This document shows, piece after piece, positions 5,173 to 5,212 of a stretch of 5,212 nucleotides of DNA. The stretch covers positions 1-5,212 of the forward strand of contig MHER01000149.1 of the NCBI GenBank assembly GCA_001805205.1, in the 5' to 3' direction. The notes beneath the pieces were generated by a model, which was given only the letters and a program-made list of their open reading frames with translations, was not told where the DNA came from and searched no databases. Positions within the stretch are counted from its first letter, which is position 1; every line of letters begins with the position of its first letter. Origin of the DNA: Nitrospirae bacterium RIFCSPLOW2_12_42_9 (GTDB taxonomy: Bacteria > Nitrospirota > 9FT-COMBO-42-15 > HDB-SIOI813). The position numbers and the translations under genes are program-made.

Positions 5173-5212
5173 ATGAAGGAATATCACATACCAGTTTTAA
5201 TAATTGTTTTTT
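5173..5212 (+). CDS. Start of a probably membrane-targeted protein (cut by right edge)
   Basis: ATG at 5173 opens a frame of 13 visible residues, MKEYHIPVLIIVF, that runs off the window. The short charged start followed at once by a hydrophobic run suggests a signal peptide or first transmembrane helix. AGGG (5163-5166) lies six bases before the ATG. A sigma-54 start near 5165 would clip that site, so either the real start of transcription is slightly upstream or translation works from a very short leader. Function cannot be told from 13 residues. Its position makes it the likely target of the upstream activator. Confidence 0.5.
   Translation, partial: MKEYHIPVLIIVF

Overview
The window looks like a chromosomal piece of a free-living, probably anaerobic or microaerophilic Gram-negative-type bacterium. 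Base composition is moderately A+T rich (judged by eye, not computed). The dihydroxy-acid dehydratase has the E. coli-like N-terminal sequence that fits an oxygen-labile [4Fe-4S] enzyme. HU, a Fis-like protein and a sigma-54 activator lie together. A Nitrospirota or deltaproteobacterial-grade lineage would fit, but this is an impression from protein style, not a search result.

Layout. (1) 1-132, minus strand: the start of an unidentified small protein that runs off the left edge, with a good sigma-70 promoter placed so that its mRNA would be leaderless. (2) 133-363: a non-coding gap with an imperfect hairpin (182-238), a weak promoter and a strong ribosome binding site. (3) 364-2651, plus strand: a tight three-gene unit of a tandem-ACT-domain protein, ilvD (branched-chain amino acid biosynthesis) and a 64-residue zinc-ribbon-like protein. 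(4) 2657-2781: a 125-bp imperfect inverted repeat between convergent genes, resembling a small palindromic repeat element. (5) 2780-3544, minus strand: an HU-family DNA-binding protein and, upstream of it, a Fis-like protein with a degenerate, truncated receiver-like N-terminus. HU also has its own promoter inside the 3' end of the Fis-like gene. (6) 3545-3635: a compact divergent control region with overlapping promoters sharing a perfect palindrome. (7) 3636-5024, plus strand: a complete NtrC-type sigma-54 response regulator (receiver, AAA+, Fis-type HTH), apparently leaderless. (8) 5025-5212: clustered TTGAC/GTCAA half-sites, a consensus IHF-type site and a -24/-12 promoter in the canonical order, followed by the first codons of a probably membrane-targeted protein cut by the right edge.

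The most interesting signal is the right-hand module. The TTGAC-spacer-GTCAA motif occurs in the activator's own promoter and again upstream of the sigma-54 promoter that follows the activator gene. This suggests an autoregulated activator that controls the gene beginning at 5173. The HU and Fis-like genes are transcribed away from the same control region, so nucleoid-type DNA architects and a DNA-looping activator may be co-regulated. No CRISPR array, tRNA, rRNA or transposase was seen.
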